Position numbers and translations under genes: made by a program. A DNA stretch of 64,000 nt from Solirubrobacteraceae bacterium (GTDB taxonomy: Bacteria > Actinomycetota > Thermoleophilia > Solirubrobacterales > Solirubrobacteraceae): positions 89,948 to 153,947 of the forward strand of contig JAJCYD010000004.1 of NCBI GenBank assembly GCA_029263125.1. The letters run 5' to 3'. Positions 1 through 10,241 of the stretch are shown here, piece by piece. Under the pieces are notes generated by a model, which did no database searches, had not been told where the DNA came from, and was given only the letters and a program-made list of their open reading frames with translations. Every line of letters starts with the position of its first letter. Positions within the stretch are counted from its first letter, which is position 1.

Positions 1-275
1 AGCGCGAGCTCCAAGACCTTCTTGGCGCGCGGCGTGAAGGGGATCTGGCCGGAGGTGACCTCCTCGCCCGATCCGACGATCCGGACGACCTGGGCGCGTA
101 CACGCTCGACGGTGATGTCGAGGCTCTCGAGGACCCGCGCGGCGAGACCTTCCTCCTCACGGAGGAGGCCGAGCAGGATGTGCTCGGTCCCGATGTAGTT
201 GTGCTTGAGCGTGCGCGCCTCTTCCTGCGCGAGAACGACCACCTGACGGGCTCGTTCTGTGAATCGCTCGAACAT
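1..275 (-). CDS. clpC: ClpC ATPase, N-terminal part (cut by window edge)
   Basis: The first 91 residues of a ClpA/ClpC-family AAA+ unfoldase, which feeds substrates to the ClpP protease in the cytoplasm. The visible part is the Clp N domain: it opens MFERFTERARQVVVLAQEEA and contains GTEHILLGLLREEEGLAARV, both hallmarks of ClpC. The ATP-binding domains lie outside the window. The start is set by the ATG at 275 with an AGGAGGG ribosome-binding site about eight bases upstream. It lies downstream of greA on the same strand with about 257 bp between, enough for its own promoter. Identification as ClpC rather than ClpB rests on the N domain alone but is very probable in this organism type. Confidence 0.93.
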   Translation of the reverse strand, partial: MFERFTERARQVVVLAQEEARTLKHNYIGTEHILLGLLREEEGLAARVLESLDITVERVRAQVVRIVGSGEEVTSGQIPFTPRAKKVLELA

Positions 276-532
276 TCTGCTGATCCCTCCTGCTGGGGCG
301 GGGCCTCTAGCGTCGGTTCTGGCGTTGTCCGGATGGGCGTTCTATAACTGACGGAATACCCGACTCTCCATCCTTTCGGCTCCATCGACGAAACAGATGA
401 CTTGATCGGGAGAAGACCGGCGGAACGTCGTCAGTCTACCAACGCACCTGACGGGTCCAAGGTGCGTTGCCACACGGCGACGCCGCACAAACCGCCCGCG
501 GGCCGCGGCATCGCCCCGCGGTCGACGTCGAG

Positions 533-1012
533 CTAGAGGCCGATGTCGATCTTCGTGATCTTGAACCGGACGTTCCTGCCATTGGGCAGGGCGACGTCGA
601 CGATGTCGTTGCGCTTGCGACCCAGCAGCGCCTTGCCGACGGGCGACTCGTAGGACAGCCGTTCCGGCGGCTTGGCCTCGGGCGACCCGACGATCGTGAA
701 CTTCTGCGTCTTGCCGGTCTGCTCGTTCTTGACGTTGACGATCGAACCGACCTGGACGACGTCGGTCGAGACGTCCTCGGCCGCCACCACCGTGGCCGAC
801 CGCAGGCGATCCTCGACCTGCGCGATGCGCGCCTCGAGCATGGCCTGCTCATTCTTGGCGTCGTCGTACTCGGAGTTCTCGGTGATGTCGCCGAACTCGC
901 GGGCCTCCTTGATGCGCTGAGCGACCTCACGGCGCTTGTCGCCCTGGAGGTGAGCAAGCTCGACCTTGAGCTTCTCGAGACCGACTGTGGTGAGGATGAC
1001 GTCTTTGGGCAT
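533..1012 (-). CDS. greA: Transcription elongation factor GreA
   Basis: GreA enters the RNA polymerase secondary channel and stimulates cleavage of backtracked transcripts. The 159-residue length is the family norm. The N-terminal coiled-coil hairpin (about residues 10-75) carries the tip motif GDITENSEYDDAKNEQ with the acidic residues needed for cleavage, and the C-terminal FKBP-like domain follows (about 80-159, with ESPVGKALLG). The ATG at 1012 gives the canonical MPKDVILTTVGLEKL beginning. It follows coaX by about 120 bp on the same strand and probably ends the housekeeping run before clpC. Confidence 0.96.
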   Translation of the reverse strand: MPKDVILTTVGLEKLKVELAHLQGDKRREVAQRIKEAREFGDITENSEYDDAKNEQAMLEARIAQVEDRLRSATVVAAEDVSTDVVQVGSIVNVKNEQTGKTQKFTIVGSPEAKPPERLSYESPVGKALLGRKRNDIVDVALPNGRNVRFKITKIDIGL

Positions 1013-1132
1013 GGCTCCCGGGGGCTCGTGCGGCGGCTGTGATTTCCGACCCCAGCGGGCGGGAGTTCGGCGGTTGGCGCGCGAGAGGATAGCAAGGGTC
1101 CAGACCCCACCTGAACGGCCGTCGCGGAGCGC

Positions 1133-1897
1133 TCAGGCGTTTCGCTCGTGCAGCAACCGCAGCCCCGTCAGCGTCAGCAGATCATCGACCTCGTCGATCA
1201 GCTCGGTGAAGGGAACGATGGAGTGCGCCAGCCCGCCGGTGGCGACGACGTCGGTGTCCTCGCCGAGCTCGTCGAACACGCGCGTCAGGATGCCGTCGAT
1301 CGCCCCGGCGAAGCCGTAGACGACCCCCGAGCGGATCGCGTCGACGGTGCTCTTGCCGATGACGGCCTTCGGCGGCGCGAGATCGATCGTCGGCAGCCGT
1401 GCTCCGCGCGAGGTCAGCGCCGCGAGCGAGATCTCCACGCCGGGCACGAGGATCCCGCCGAGGAAGTCCCCGTTCGCGCCGACGATGTCGAAGTTCACCG
1501 ACGTGCCGAAGTCCACGCAGACGGCGGGCCCGCCGAAGCGCTCGCGGATCGCGACGGCGTTGGCCAGGCGGTCGGCCCCGATCTCGTGCGGATTGTCATA
1601 GCGCAGCGCCATCCCGGTCTTCAGGCCCGGACCGACGGCGATCATGCTGCTGGCCAGGTAGCGCTCGCCCATCGCCAGCCATTCGCGCTCCAGCGCCGGG
1701 ACCGTCGACGAGACGATCGACGAGCTGATGTCGGCCAGCCCGACCCCGCGCAGCTCGAGCAGGTTGCGCATGACCGCGCCGATCTCGTCGGCTGTGGACT
1801 CGGGCACCGTCGCGAAGCGCCAGTGCTCGACGAGCCGGCCGTCCGCAAACGTGCCGAAGTGCGTCTGGGTGTTGCCGACGTCGACCGCGAGCAGCAT
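1133..1897 (-). CDS. coaX: Type III pantothenate kinase
   Basis: Phosphorylates pantothenate in the first step of coenzyme A synthesis; the type III enzyme is the CoaX form, distinct from CoaA. The 254-residue product begins MLLAVDVGNTQTHFG, with the N-terminal phosphate-binding DVGNT motif, and continues with GADRLANAVA and DFGTSVNFDIV, all conserved in the ASKHA-fold CoaX family. The open frame extends to 2056, but that Arg-rich extension reads into the neighbouring gene and is not coding, so the ATG at 1897 is chosen. It lies 16 bp downstream of the HugZ-like gene in the folate operon. Confidence 0.94.
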   Translation of the reverse strand: MLLAVDVGNTQTHFGTFADGRLVEHWRFATVPESTADEIGAVMRNLLELRGVGLADISSSIVSSTVPALEREWLAMGERYLASSMIAVGPGLKTGMALRYDNPHEIGADRLANAVAIRERFGGPAVCVDFGTSVNFDIVGANGDFLGGILVPGVEISLAALTSRGARLPTIDLAPPKAVIGKSTVDAIRSGVVYGFAGAIDGILTRVFDELGEDTDVVATGGLAHSIVPFTELIDEVDDLLTLTGLRLLHERNA

Positions 1898-1913
1898 TGC
1901 CGCCGCCCGGCCG

Positions 1914-2705
1914 TCAGCCCTGCTGCGCGGCGCGGGCGAGCTCCACCAGCGCGGCCGTTGCCGGACGCATGTCGGCGCCCTTCTCAAGCGGCTCGGCGAA
2001 GAGCGCGCGCGTCGCCGCCGACTGGCCGGCGCCCGTGCACGCGAGATCGATCCCATAGCGGTCGATGCCGGTGCAGTAGGCCGACACCGCGCCGCGAGCG
2101 CCGGTCAGCTCGCGCGCGATCAGCAGCAGGCCCGTGGCGTGATCGGCGTTGAGGTGGTCGACGGCCTTGGCCGCGCCGGCGGCCGTCGGATCGGGCTCGG
2201 CGTATCCGTACTCGCCGCGGTCGATCGTGTCCATGCGCGCGAAGCCACCCACCCAGCGCACCCGCTGGACCTCCAGCACCCACAGCGTGAAGTCCTCCCA
2301 GCCGGCGTACAGGCGAGCTCCGGGCACCGCGGCGACGTGCGCCTCGAAGGCCTCCTCGGCACGGTCGCCCTGCGGTCGCACGCACGTGCCGCCGAGGGTG
2401 ATGCGCGGCAGGTCGAGCGGATCGCCATCGGCCTTGGGGTCGTTGACCGCCAGGCTGGCGCGCGGGTCTGCGAGCAGGTTGCGGCCATGCTGGGCCATGC
2501 TGGAGACCAGCAGAACAGGATCGCCGCCGGCTGTCGGGCCGTAGACGACCAGCGAGCACCACGGATCTCCGCCCTCGCCGACCGTCGCGAGGTGGCCCAC
2601 CGCCATCTGCGAGACGAGCGTGCGCGCCTCCTCAGCGGGGCTGCGGCGGCCGCTGTAGTCGGGCTGGTCTGGGGAGTCGCTGCCGTGGTCGCTCATACGG
2701 CTCAC
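1914..2705 (-). CDS. HugZ-like PPOX-fold protein with DUF2470 tail
   Basis: A 263-residue protein with an N-terminal split-barrel flavin/heme-binding (pyridoxamine-phosphate-oxidase fold) domain (about residues 25-165) and a C-terminal DUF2470 domain (about 178-262, motif DHLNADHATGLLL). This combination is typical of HugZ-type heme-handling or heme-degrading proteins, though many homologues are uncharacterised. It starts at GTG 2705 or ATG 2696; neither has a clear Shine-Dalgarno, and the gene begins about 8 bp after the folK stop, so translational coupling is likely. Its place between folK and coaX suggests co-transcription but not a folate role. Heme oxygenase activity is inference. Confidence 0.8.
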   Translation of the reverse strand: MSRMSDHGSDSPDQPDYSGRRSPAEEARTLVSQMAVGHLATVGEGGDPWCSLVVYGPTAGGDPVLLVSSMAQHGRNLLADPRASLAVNDPKADGDPLDLPRITLGGTCVRPQGDRAEEAFEAHVAAVPGARLYAGWEDFTLWVLEVQRVRWVGGFARMDTIDRGEYGYAEPDPTAAGAAKAVDHLNADHATGLLLIARELTGARGAVSAYCTGIDRYGIDLACTGAGQSAATRALFAEPLEKGADMRPATAALVELARAAQQG

Positions 2706-2712
2706 ACGCTAC

Positions 2713-3246
2713 TCAGGTCGCGAGCGGCGGACCACCACGACGCACGCCTTCGGTCACGGGGAGGCGGGCGAGCGCGTCGGCCAGGCGGTCGCCGGCCGGC
2801 GTCTGAAGGTCGAAGTCGAGCTCCAGCAGCGGAATCAGGACGAAACGCCGCGCGAGCACCTGCTCGTGGGGCAGCGACAGGCGCTCGTGGTGCAGCTCGA
2901 CGTCTCCCAGCAGCAGGACGTCGACGTCGATCGGGCGCGGTCCGTGGCGCGGGCCGCCGGCCGCACGCCCCAGCTCGCGCTCGACGGCCTTGCAGGCATC
3001 CAGCAGCGCGATCGGCCGCGACGCCGTCTCGACTCGCAGGCACGCGTTGAGGAAGTCCGGCTGGTCGAGGATCTCGCCGACGGGATCGGTCTCGTAGGTG
3101 CAGGAGCTCTTCAGCGGCGTCACGCCGTGTGCCGCCAGCGCGTGCACCGCGGCCTGCAGATGGGCGCGGCGGTCGCCGACGTTGGAGCCCAGCCCGAGGT
3201 AGCCGATCACCGTACGAGGGTCAGTCGTCGAGCTCTTCCAGCTCAC
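2713..3246 (-). CDS. folK: 2-amino-4-hydroxy-6-hydroxymethyldihydropteridine pyrophosphokinase
   Basis: HPPK transfers pyrophosphate from ATP to 6-hydroxymethyl-dihydropterin, just before dihydropteroate synthase in folate synthesis. The 177-residue product carries GLGSNVGDR near the N terminus, DFLNACLRVET in the middle and the diagnostic RHGPRPIDVDVLLLGD signature with the Mg-binding DVD. The ATG at 3246 lies 26 bp inside the folB reading frame; a GTG at the VIGYLGLGSN segment about 12 codons later is an alternative start. The order folP-folB-folK is an overlapping operon. Confidence 0.95.
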   Translation of the reverse strand: MSWKSSTTDPRTVIGYLGLGSNVGDRRAHLQAAVHALAAHGVTPLKSSCTYETDPVGEILDQPDFLNACLRVETASRPIALLDACKAVERELGRAAGGPRHGPRPIDVDVLLLGDVELHHERLSLPHEQVLARRFVLIPLLELDFDLQTPAGDRLADALARLPVTEGVRRGGPPLAT

Positions 3247-3670
3247 GCCAGACCTCGACCGAGACGCTCTCGACGGGCAGCGGGATCGGCGGCTCGGGCT
3301 TTGAGGTCTTCACCGAGATCGCCAGCGCGTCGAAGTCCTTGAGCAGGCGGTCGGCGATCGCCGCGCACAGCCGCTCCAGCGTCTTGTCCGAGCGCTGGGT
3401 GGCGACGAGCGCCGCGACCTCGCAGACGCGCCCGTAGTCCACCGTGTCCTGGACGCGATCGGTGACGGTCGCGTCGGCCTCGCCGAGCTCCAGGCGGATG
3501 TCGAGGATCAGCCGCTGCCCGACGTCGCGCTCGGCGGCGCTCACGCCGTGGTGGGTGTAGAGCGACAGCCCGTTGACCTCGACGGTCACCACGGTCTGCA
3601 CGCGATCCTCGCGATCGAAGTCCTCGTCGTCCAGCGGTCCGTCTAGGTCGTCGTCGTCATCGTCGTCCAC
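3221..3670 (-). CDS. folB: Dihydroneopterin aldolase
   Basis: Converts 7,8-dihydroneopterin to 6-hydroxymethyl-dihydropterin and glycolaldehyde. The core begins at about residue 28 (VTVEVNGLSLYTHHGV) and keeps the catalytic/binding residues in HHGVSAAERDVGQ and the lysine of KTSKPEPPIP. The reading frame starts with seven consecutive Asp and an acidic stretch (residues 1-24) absent from usual ~120-residue FolB proteins. That part overlaps the 3' end of folP, where the other frame codes a Thr-rich tail. Either the ATG at 3670 is used and the acidic leader is real, or a GTG about 23 codons later is the true start. Confidence 0.92.
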   Translation of the reverse strand: MDDDDDDDLDGPLDDEDFDREDRVQTVVTVEVNGLSLYTHHGVSAAERDVGQRLILDIRLELGEADATVTDRVQDTVDYGRVCEVAALVATQRSDKTLERLCAAIADRLLKDFDALAISVKTSKPEPPIPLPVESVSVEVWRELEELDD

Positions 3671-4476
3671 GAGCCGCGCAACGTAGCAGCCGCGACGCGC
3701 AGGGCATCGTGCGCGGGGCCGACGTCGTGGACGCGGAAGATGCTCGCGCCGGCCGCCAGGGCGAGAACGTTCGTCGCGAGTGTTCCCGCGATCCGGTCGC
3801 CGGTCTCGCGGCCCGTGATCGTGCCGAGGAACGACTTGCGCGACGTTCCGATCACCAACGGACGGCCGAGTGCGGCGAGCTCGTCCAGGCGCGCCAGCAG
3901 CTGGAGGTTGTGGTCGATCGTCTTGCCGAATCCGATGCCCGGATCAAGCCAGACGCGCCGCTCGTCGATCCCCGCCGCGACCGCGACCGCCAGGCGCTCG
4001 CGCAGAAACGCCACGACGTCGGCGACGACGTCGTCGTAGCGAGGCTCGCGCTGCATCGTGCGCGGCTCGCCGAGCATGTGCATGAGCACGCAGCAGCAGC
4101 CGCGCTCGGCGAGCAGCGCGGCCATCCGCGGGTCTGCGCGCAGCGCCGTGACGTCGTTGACGATCGACGCGCCCGCGTCCAGCGCCGCCTGCGCGACGCG
4201 CGCCTTGGAGGTGTCGATCGACAACCTCGCGCCGCAGCCCCGAAGACCCTCCAGCACCGGCAGCACCCGGCGCAGCTCCTCGACCTCGTCGACCGGCTCG
4301 GCGCCCGGCCGCGTGGACTCGCCGCCCACGTCGAGGATCGCGGCGCCATCGCGCACCAGCGCGTGCCCGTGAGCGATCGCCGCGTCCGGATCGAGGTTCA
4401 GGCCGCCATCGGAGAAGGAGTCCGGGGTGACGTTGACAATCCCCATGACGACGGGATCGGGGACGTTCGCCGTCAT
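3643..4476 (-). CDS. folP: Dihydropteroate synthase
   Basis: Condenses p-aminobenzoate with hydroxymethyl-dihydropterin pyrophosphate; the target of sulfonamides. The 277-residue TIM barrel has all signatures: GIVNVTPDSFSDGG at the N terminus, DVGGESTRPGA around residue 55, and IGTSRKSFLGTI near residue 210. It starts at ATG 4476, about 43 bp after the ftsH stop, and its last 28 bases overlap the folB start. The C-terminal WTTMTTTT is the same low-complexity GAC/GTC run that codes poly-Asp in folB. Confidence 0.96.
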   Translation of the reverse strand: MTANVPDPVVMGIVNVTPDSFSDGGLNLDPDAAIAHGHALVRDGAAILDVGGESTRPGAEPVDEVEELRRVLPVLEGLRGCGARLSIDTSKARVAQAALDAGASIVNDVTALRADPRMAALLAERGCCCVLMHMLGEPRTMQREPRYDDVVADVVAFLRERLAVAVAAGIDERRVWLDPGIGFGKTIDHNLQLLARLDELAALGRPLVIGTSRKSFLGTITGRETGDRIAGTLATNVLALAAGASIFRVHDVGPAHDALRVAAATLRGSWTTMTTTT

Positions 4477-4519
4477 CGCCGTGTTCGAGCGCCGGCGTCT
4501 CGCGCCGGGCGTGCGACCC

Positions 4520-6496
<1,977 letters not shown>

Positions 6497-6598
6497 GCTG
6501 AGGTTTTCCGGGCGGACATGAAGCAGTGAGCCTAGCAAGTGCCGCCGGCGGTCCTGACCGTTGGTCGGGACGTGCCAGGTATGGATCAGCCCGCGCGG

Positions 6599-7132
6599 TC
6601 AGGCGCCTTCGACGAGTGCCGCGACGTAGGGAAGGTTGCGGTAGCGCTCGCCGTGATCGAGGCCGTAGCCGATGACGAAGCGGTTGGGGATCTCGAAGCC
6701 GACGTAGCGCGGCTCGACGGAGACCTTGCGCCGTTCGGGCTTGGTCAGCAGCGCGCAGACCTCGATCGACTTCGGGTCGCGGGCGCCGAGGTTGCGCAGC
6801 AGGTACTGCAGTGTCAGGCCGGAGTCGACGATGTCCTCGACGATCAGCACGTGACGACCGTCGATCGGCGCGTCGAGGTCCTTGAGGATCCGCACGACGC
6901 CGGAGGAGTCGGTCGTCGAGCCATAGCTGGCGACCGCCATGAAGTCCAGCTCACATGGCACGTCGATGTGGCGCATGAGGTCCGACAAGAAGAAGACCGC
7001 GCCCTTCAGCACCCCGACCAGCAGCAGATCGCGGCCGTGGTAGTCCTCCGTGATCTGGGCTCCCAGCTCGCGCACCCGGCGGGAGAGGTCATCGGGCTGG
7101 ACGAGGATCTCCCCCACGGCGTCGTCGCGCAT
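6599..7132 (-). CDS. hpt: Hypoxanthine phosphoribosyltransferase
   Basis: Salvages hypoxanthine/guanine to IMP/GMP using PRPP. The 177-residue protein shows LVGVLKGAVFFLSDL, the PRPP-binding signature VLIVEDIVDSGLTL (residues about 95-108), and the C-terminal FVIGYGLDHGERYRNLPYV typical of the HGPRT branch. ATG 7132 is the start. The tilS-hpt-ftsH order is widely conserved in Gram-positive bacteria and supports the call. tilS ends 53 bp upstream on the same strand. Confidence 0.95.
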   Translation of the reverse strand: MRDDAVGEILVQPDDLSRRVRELGAQITEDYHGRDLLLVGVLKGAVFFLSDLMRHIDVPCELDFMAVASYGSTTDSSGVVRILKDLDAPIDGRHVLIVEDIVDSGLTLQYLLRNLGARDPKSIEVCALLTKPERRKVSVEPRYVGFEIPNRFVIGYGLDHGERYRNLPYVAALVEGA

Positions 7133-7185
7133 GCCCGTCGCAGTGTAAGCGGCCGTGCTGGCGCGCCGAACACCGCGCTCGTGGG

Positions 7186-8163
7186 CTACGGCCCATCGGG
7201 CGTTCCAACGGCCTCGCTGGGCTGCGGCGCGGCCCGCCCCGGCGGCGTTAGGTCGACGCGCAGCACGCCGCGGCTCACGATGGCGCGAGCGCCGTCGCCG
7301 AGGTCAAGCGCCCCGTCACCGAGCGCGAGGATGTCGGGCAGGCGGCTCGCGGCGCGAGCGCACAGGCGCTCCGCGGCATCCTCGGCCAGGCGTCGCACGA
7401 CGAGCCGGGCGAGCGCTGGAGGCAGCGCGGCGAGATGGTCGACCGCGATGTGGTCGCGACCGGCCAGGGCGGTCGCGACGACCTCGTCGAGCACCGCCGC
7501 CTCCTCGCGCAGCAGCTCGGCGGTGCGCACGACGTTCGCCTCTGCCGCCGGATGCAGCTCTCGCAGGGCTGGGACGAGTCCCGCGCGGGCGCGATTGCGT
7601 GCGTAGCCGGGATCGGAGTTCGACACGTCCTCGCACCACGCGAGAGCACGGGCGACACAGTGGGCCGCCGTCTGCTGACGCGTGACACCCAGCAACGGCC
7701 GCAGCAGCAGACCGTCGCGCGCGCTCATACCCAGCAGCGCCCGCCGGCCCGGTGAGGCAGCGAGGCGGTACAGGACGGTCTCCGCCTGGTCGGAGGCCGT
7801 GTGCCCCGTCGCCAGCAACGCGCCGCGGGCGGTCGCCAGGCGCGCTCCCACGCCGAGCCGGACATCGCGCGCCCACGCCTGCAAGTTGCCGGCGTCCTGC
7901 GGGCGATGGGCTGCGTGCAGCTGGAATGCCACCTCGAAGCGCTCGCAGAGCTCTTCGCAATGTGACTGGTCGTCGCCCGCCTGGGCGCGCAGGCCGTAGT
8001 TGACGTGCAGCGCCGCCACCGAGGCCGCGCCGACGAGGCGGACCGCGATGTCCAACAGGCAGACCGAGTCGCGCCCGCCCGACAGCAGAACGACGACCGG
8101 CCGCCCCGCCGGGAGCAGCCCTGTCGCCGCAACCCGCTCGAGCAGATCGTCGGTCGGTCCCAT
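7186..8163 (-). CDS. tilS: tRNA(Ile)-lysidine synthase
   Basis: Modifies the wobble cytidine of the CAU-anticodon tRNA-Ile to lysidine so that it reads AUA. The 325-residue product has the PP-loop SGGRDSVCLLD at about residue 28, ALHVNYGLRAQAGDD, a GHTASDQAETVLYRL segment and the RNARAGLVPALRELHP region, all TilS signatures. The frame stays open upstream to 8634, but that extension has no matching homology, so ATG 8163 is chosen. First gene of the minus-strand housekeeping run; it diverges from the lipoprotein gene at 8279 across a 115-bp promoter region. Confidence 0.94.
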   Translation of the reverse strand: MGPTDDLLERVAATGLLPAGRPVVVLLSGGRDSVCLLDIAVRLVGAASVAALHVNYGLRAQAGDDQSHCEELCERFEVAFQLHAAHRPQDAGNLQAWARDVRLGVGARLATARGALLATGHTASDQAETVLYRLAASPGRRALLGMSARDGLLLRPLLGVTRQQTAAHCVARALAWCEDVSNSDPGYARNRARAGLVPALRELHPAAEANVVRTAELLREEAAVLDEVVATALAGRDHIAVDHLAALPPALARLVVRRLAEDAAERLCARAASRLPDILALGDGALDLGDGARAIVSRGVLRVDLTPPGRAAPQPSEAVGTPDGP

Positions 8164-8278
8164 CGGGGCGAGTCTAGGGTCCTCCGATCGTGGCTTGGGC
8201 GTCACCGCACCGGATGCCGACGGCTGACCGCGATCGGACCGCTTGACCGCGGCTGTGAGCGCGGGATAGGGTCGGCGC

Positions 8279-8776
8279 GTGTCGCTCCGCCCCCTCGTCG
8301 TAGCGATGCTGGCCGGCAGCGCGCTGGCCGCGGGATGTGGTGAGTCGGGTTCGGAAGGCTCCAAGGAGCGCTTCATCGCCGACGGTGACAAGCTTTGCGC
8401 GAACCTCGCGAAGCGGGCGAGAGTGCTGCTGGACAATCCCGTCTCCTCGACCCCGGAGGAAACGCTGGCCAGCGTCAGCGTCCTTCGAGAACTCGCGCGG
8501 GATCTCAGTGCCGTCCTCGCCAAGGATCCGCCCTCCGGCGACGAGGACGCCACGCAGTTGGTCAGCGACGCCAAGCGGCTCGCGAGCCTCGCGCGCGCCC
8601 AGAAGGTCGTCGCGAAGGAGATCCTTGCCGCCATCGAGGCCGGCGACGTGGCGCGCGTGCAACGGCTTGGAAGCGCCTTCGACCGCGTCGCACAGGGTCG
8701 TCAGACGAAGCTCGCCAACCAGCTCGACGCCCGCATGCGCGCATACGGCTTCAAGAACTGCGGCCGCAGCAACTAG
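8279..8776 (+). CDS. Small predicted lipoprotein, unknown function
   Basis: A 165-residue protein starting at GTG 8279 with a short hydrophobic signal and lipobox LAAGC (Cys at about residue 20), so it is predicted to be lipid-anchored on the outer face of the membrane. The mature part is alpha-helical and charged, with SVLRELARDLSAVLAKDPP and an SDAKRLASLARAQK repeat-like stretch. I recognise no domain. It is divergent from tilS and precedes the PspC/LiaF-like genes, but 165 bp separates it from them, so co-transcription is uncertain. Confidence 0.75.
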   Translation: MSLRPLVVAMLAGSALAAGCGESGSEGSKERFIADGDKLCANLAKRARVLLDNPVSSTPEETLASVSVLRELARDLSAVLAKDPPSGDEDATQLVSDAKRLASLARAQKVVAKEILAAIEAGDVARVQRLGSAFDRVAQGRQTKLANQLDARMRAYGFKNCGRSN

Positions 8777-8941
8777 CACACGCGGACCGCCGCCAGCCAC
8801 ACTCGTCGAGCGTCGAGAACAGCCAACGCACCGCGTCGGTCGATATCGATGTCGCGTGGTCGCGCGAGGCGGGTCTAGAGGGTGACCCCTAGGGATCATT
8901 CCCGATGGTCAGCCGGCCCGATCGAGCCGAGACTGTCACGC

Positions 8942-10063
8942 ATGCACTCGACACCCGACACTCCCGCTCCACCACCACCGGATTCCGGCCCCAAGCGCTT
9001 CGAGCGCTCAGGCTCCGATCGTCTCGTCGGCGGGGTCTGCGGCGGCCTCGCCACGTACTTCTCGGTCGACCTGACGCTCGTGCGGATCGGCATGGTCGCG
9101 CTCGCGCTGCTGGGCGGCGCCGGGCTCATCGTCTACGCCGCCGCACTCATCCTCGTCCCGTCGGACGGCACCGGCCCGACCAAGCCGCGAAGCACCCGCG
9201 ATCGCGTGATCGCGGCGATCATCGTGGTCGGGCTCGTGATCGCCTGCGTGATCACGAGTGGATCGGGGCTCGGCGACGTGCTGTTCCCGGTCGCGGCGCT
9301 CGGCGTCGCCGGCCTGGCCGTCTGGTGGTTGGTCTCCGGTGAGCGGCCGACCGGCCGCCCGGCATCGGTCCTGCGACGCGCCGCGCTCGGCGTGGGTCTG
9401 CTGCTGGGCTGCACCGCGCTGGCGTTCGGCAGCTTCCTGGCCAGCGGCTTCGGCGGCGGGGTCGCGGTCGCCTCGATCGTCATCGCCTCCGGCGCAGCGC
9501 TTGTGGTCGCCGCCTTCGTGGGCGGCGCGCGCTGGCTCGTCCTGCCGGCGCTCGCGGTCGCGCTGCCGCTGGCCTTCGTGTCAGCGGCGGACATCGACCT
9601 CGAAGGCGGCTTCGGCGAGCGCGACATCCGGCCGGGGACGCTGGCCGAGGTCAAGGACGGCTATCGACTCGGCGCCGGCGAGCTCGTCGTCGACCTGCGC
9701 GACGTGCGGCTACCCGCGGGCGATCGCCGACTGAAGGTCTCGATCGGCACCGGATACGCGGTCGTGCTCGTCGACGAAGACGTGTGCGTGGCGAGCACCG
9801 CCACGGTCGGGATCGGCGCCGTGCAGGTCTTCGATCGCGACGGCGCCGGCTTCGACGTCGACTGGAGCGATGACCGCCGTGCCCCGCGCACGACCCCCAG
9901 GCTCGTCATCGACGGCAAGGTCGGCGTCGGCTTCCTGGAGGTGCGCCGCGAGAAGCGCGACCATCGCGACCGGCGTGGCGCGCGGCGCGAGCGCTCCGAC
10001 GAGCGCAACGACGCGTGCGCGACGACGACGGCGAGCGTGGGCAGCGGTGCGTCGAACGGGTAG
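8942..10063 (+). CDS. PspC-domain membrane protein with LiaF-like C terminus
   Basis: A 373-residue envelope-stress type protein. The N-terminal PspC domain (about residues 18-75: RLVGGVCGGLATYFSVDLTL then a membrane segment) is followed by four or five hydrophobic segments (to about 225). A soluble C-terminal beta-rich domain resembles the LiaF/DUF2154 wall-antibiotic response domain (GELVVDLRDVRLP; KVGVGFLEV). LiaF-type proteins restrain the partner sensor kinase in the absence of cell-wall stress. ATG 8942 is chosen because PspC begins shortly after it; a GTG at 8882 is an alternative. The tail overlaps the next small gene, and the kinase and regulator follow in the same operon. Confidence 0.83.
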   Translation: MHSTPDTPAPPPPDSGPKRFERSGSDRLVGGVCGGLATYFSVDLTLVRIGMVALALLGGAGLIVYAAALILVPSDGTGPTKPRSTRDRVIAAIIVVGLVIACVITSGSGLGDVLFPVAALGVAGLAVWWLVSGERPTGRPASVLRRAALGVGLLLGCTALAFGSFLASGFGGGVAVASIVIASGAALVVAAFVGGARWLVLPALAVALPLAFVSAADIDLEGGFGERDIRPGTLAEVKDGYRLGAGELVVDLRDVRLPAGDRRLKVSIGTGYAVVLVDEDVCVASTATVGIGAVQVFDRDGAGFDVDWSDDRRAPRTTPRLVIDGKVGVGFLEVRREKRDHRDRRGARRERSDERNDACATTTASVGSGASNG

Positions 10064-10241
10064 CCCGGACCAGACGTCGCTGACGGCGGGGATCGTGCTG
10101 ATCGCCCTCGGCACGGTCCTGCTGCTCGACAATGCCGGCGTGCTGCGCATGGACTTCAGCGCGATGGCCCCCGTCGCCTTCGGCGTCGTCGGGGCCATCC
10201 TGCTGGCCAGCGGGCTGTCGCGAGGAACGTCGCGGCGATGA
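10047..10241 (+). CDS. Small LiaI/LiaF-type membrane protein (64 aa)
   Basis: A short protein with two hydrophobic helices (LTAGIVLIALGTVLLLDNAG and APVAFGVVGAILLASG), the layout of the LiaF N-terminal transmembrane (DUF5668-like) unit. The GTG at 10047 overlaps the 3' end of the PspC-domain gene, and the stop overlaps the kinase start (ATGA at 10238), so it is probably translationally coupled to both. The longer open frame upstream to 9870 is Arg/Ser-rich and a shadow of the other gene. Likely a membrane partner of the adjacent sensor kinase; inferred from position. Confidence 0.68.
   Translation: MRRTGSPDQTSLTAGIVLIALGTVLLLDNAGVLRMDFSAMAPVAFGVVGAILLASGLSRGTSRR

Noticed and set aside
467..1042. 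191-residue plus-strand open frame across greA
   Set aside because: Antisense of a certain gene; composition (Asp/Arg/Leu-rich) is the mirror of greA codons, with no recognisable domain.
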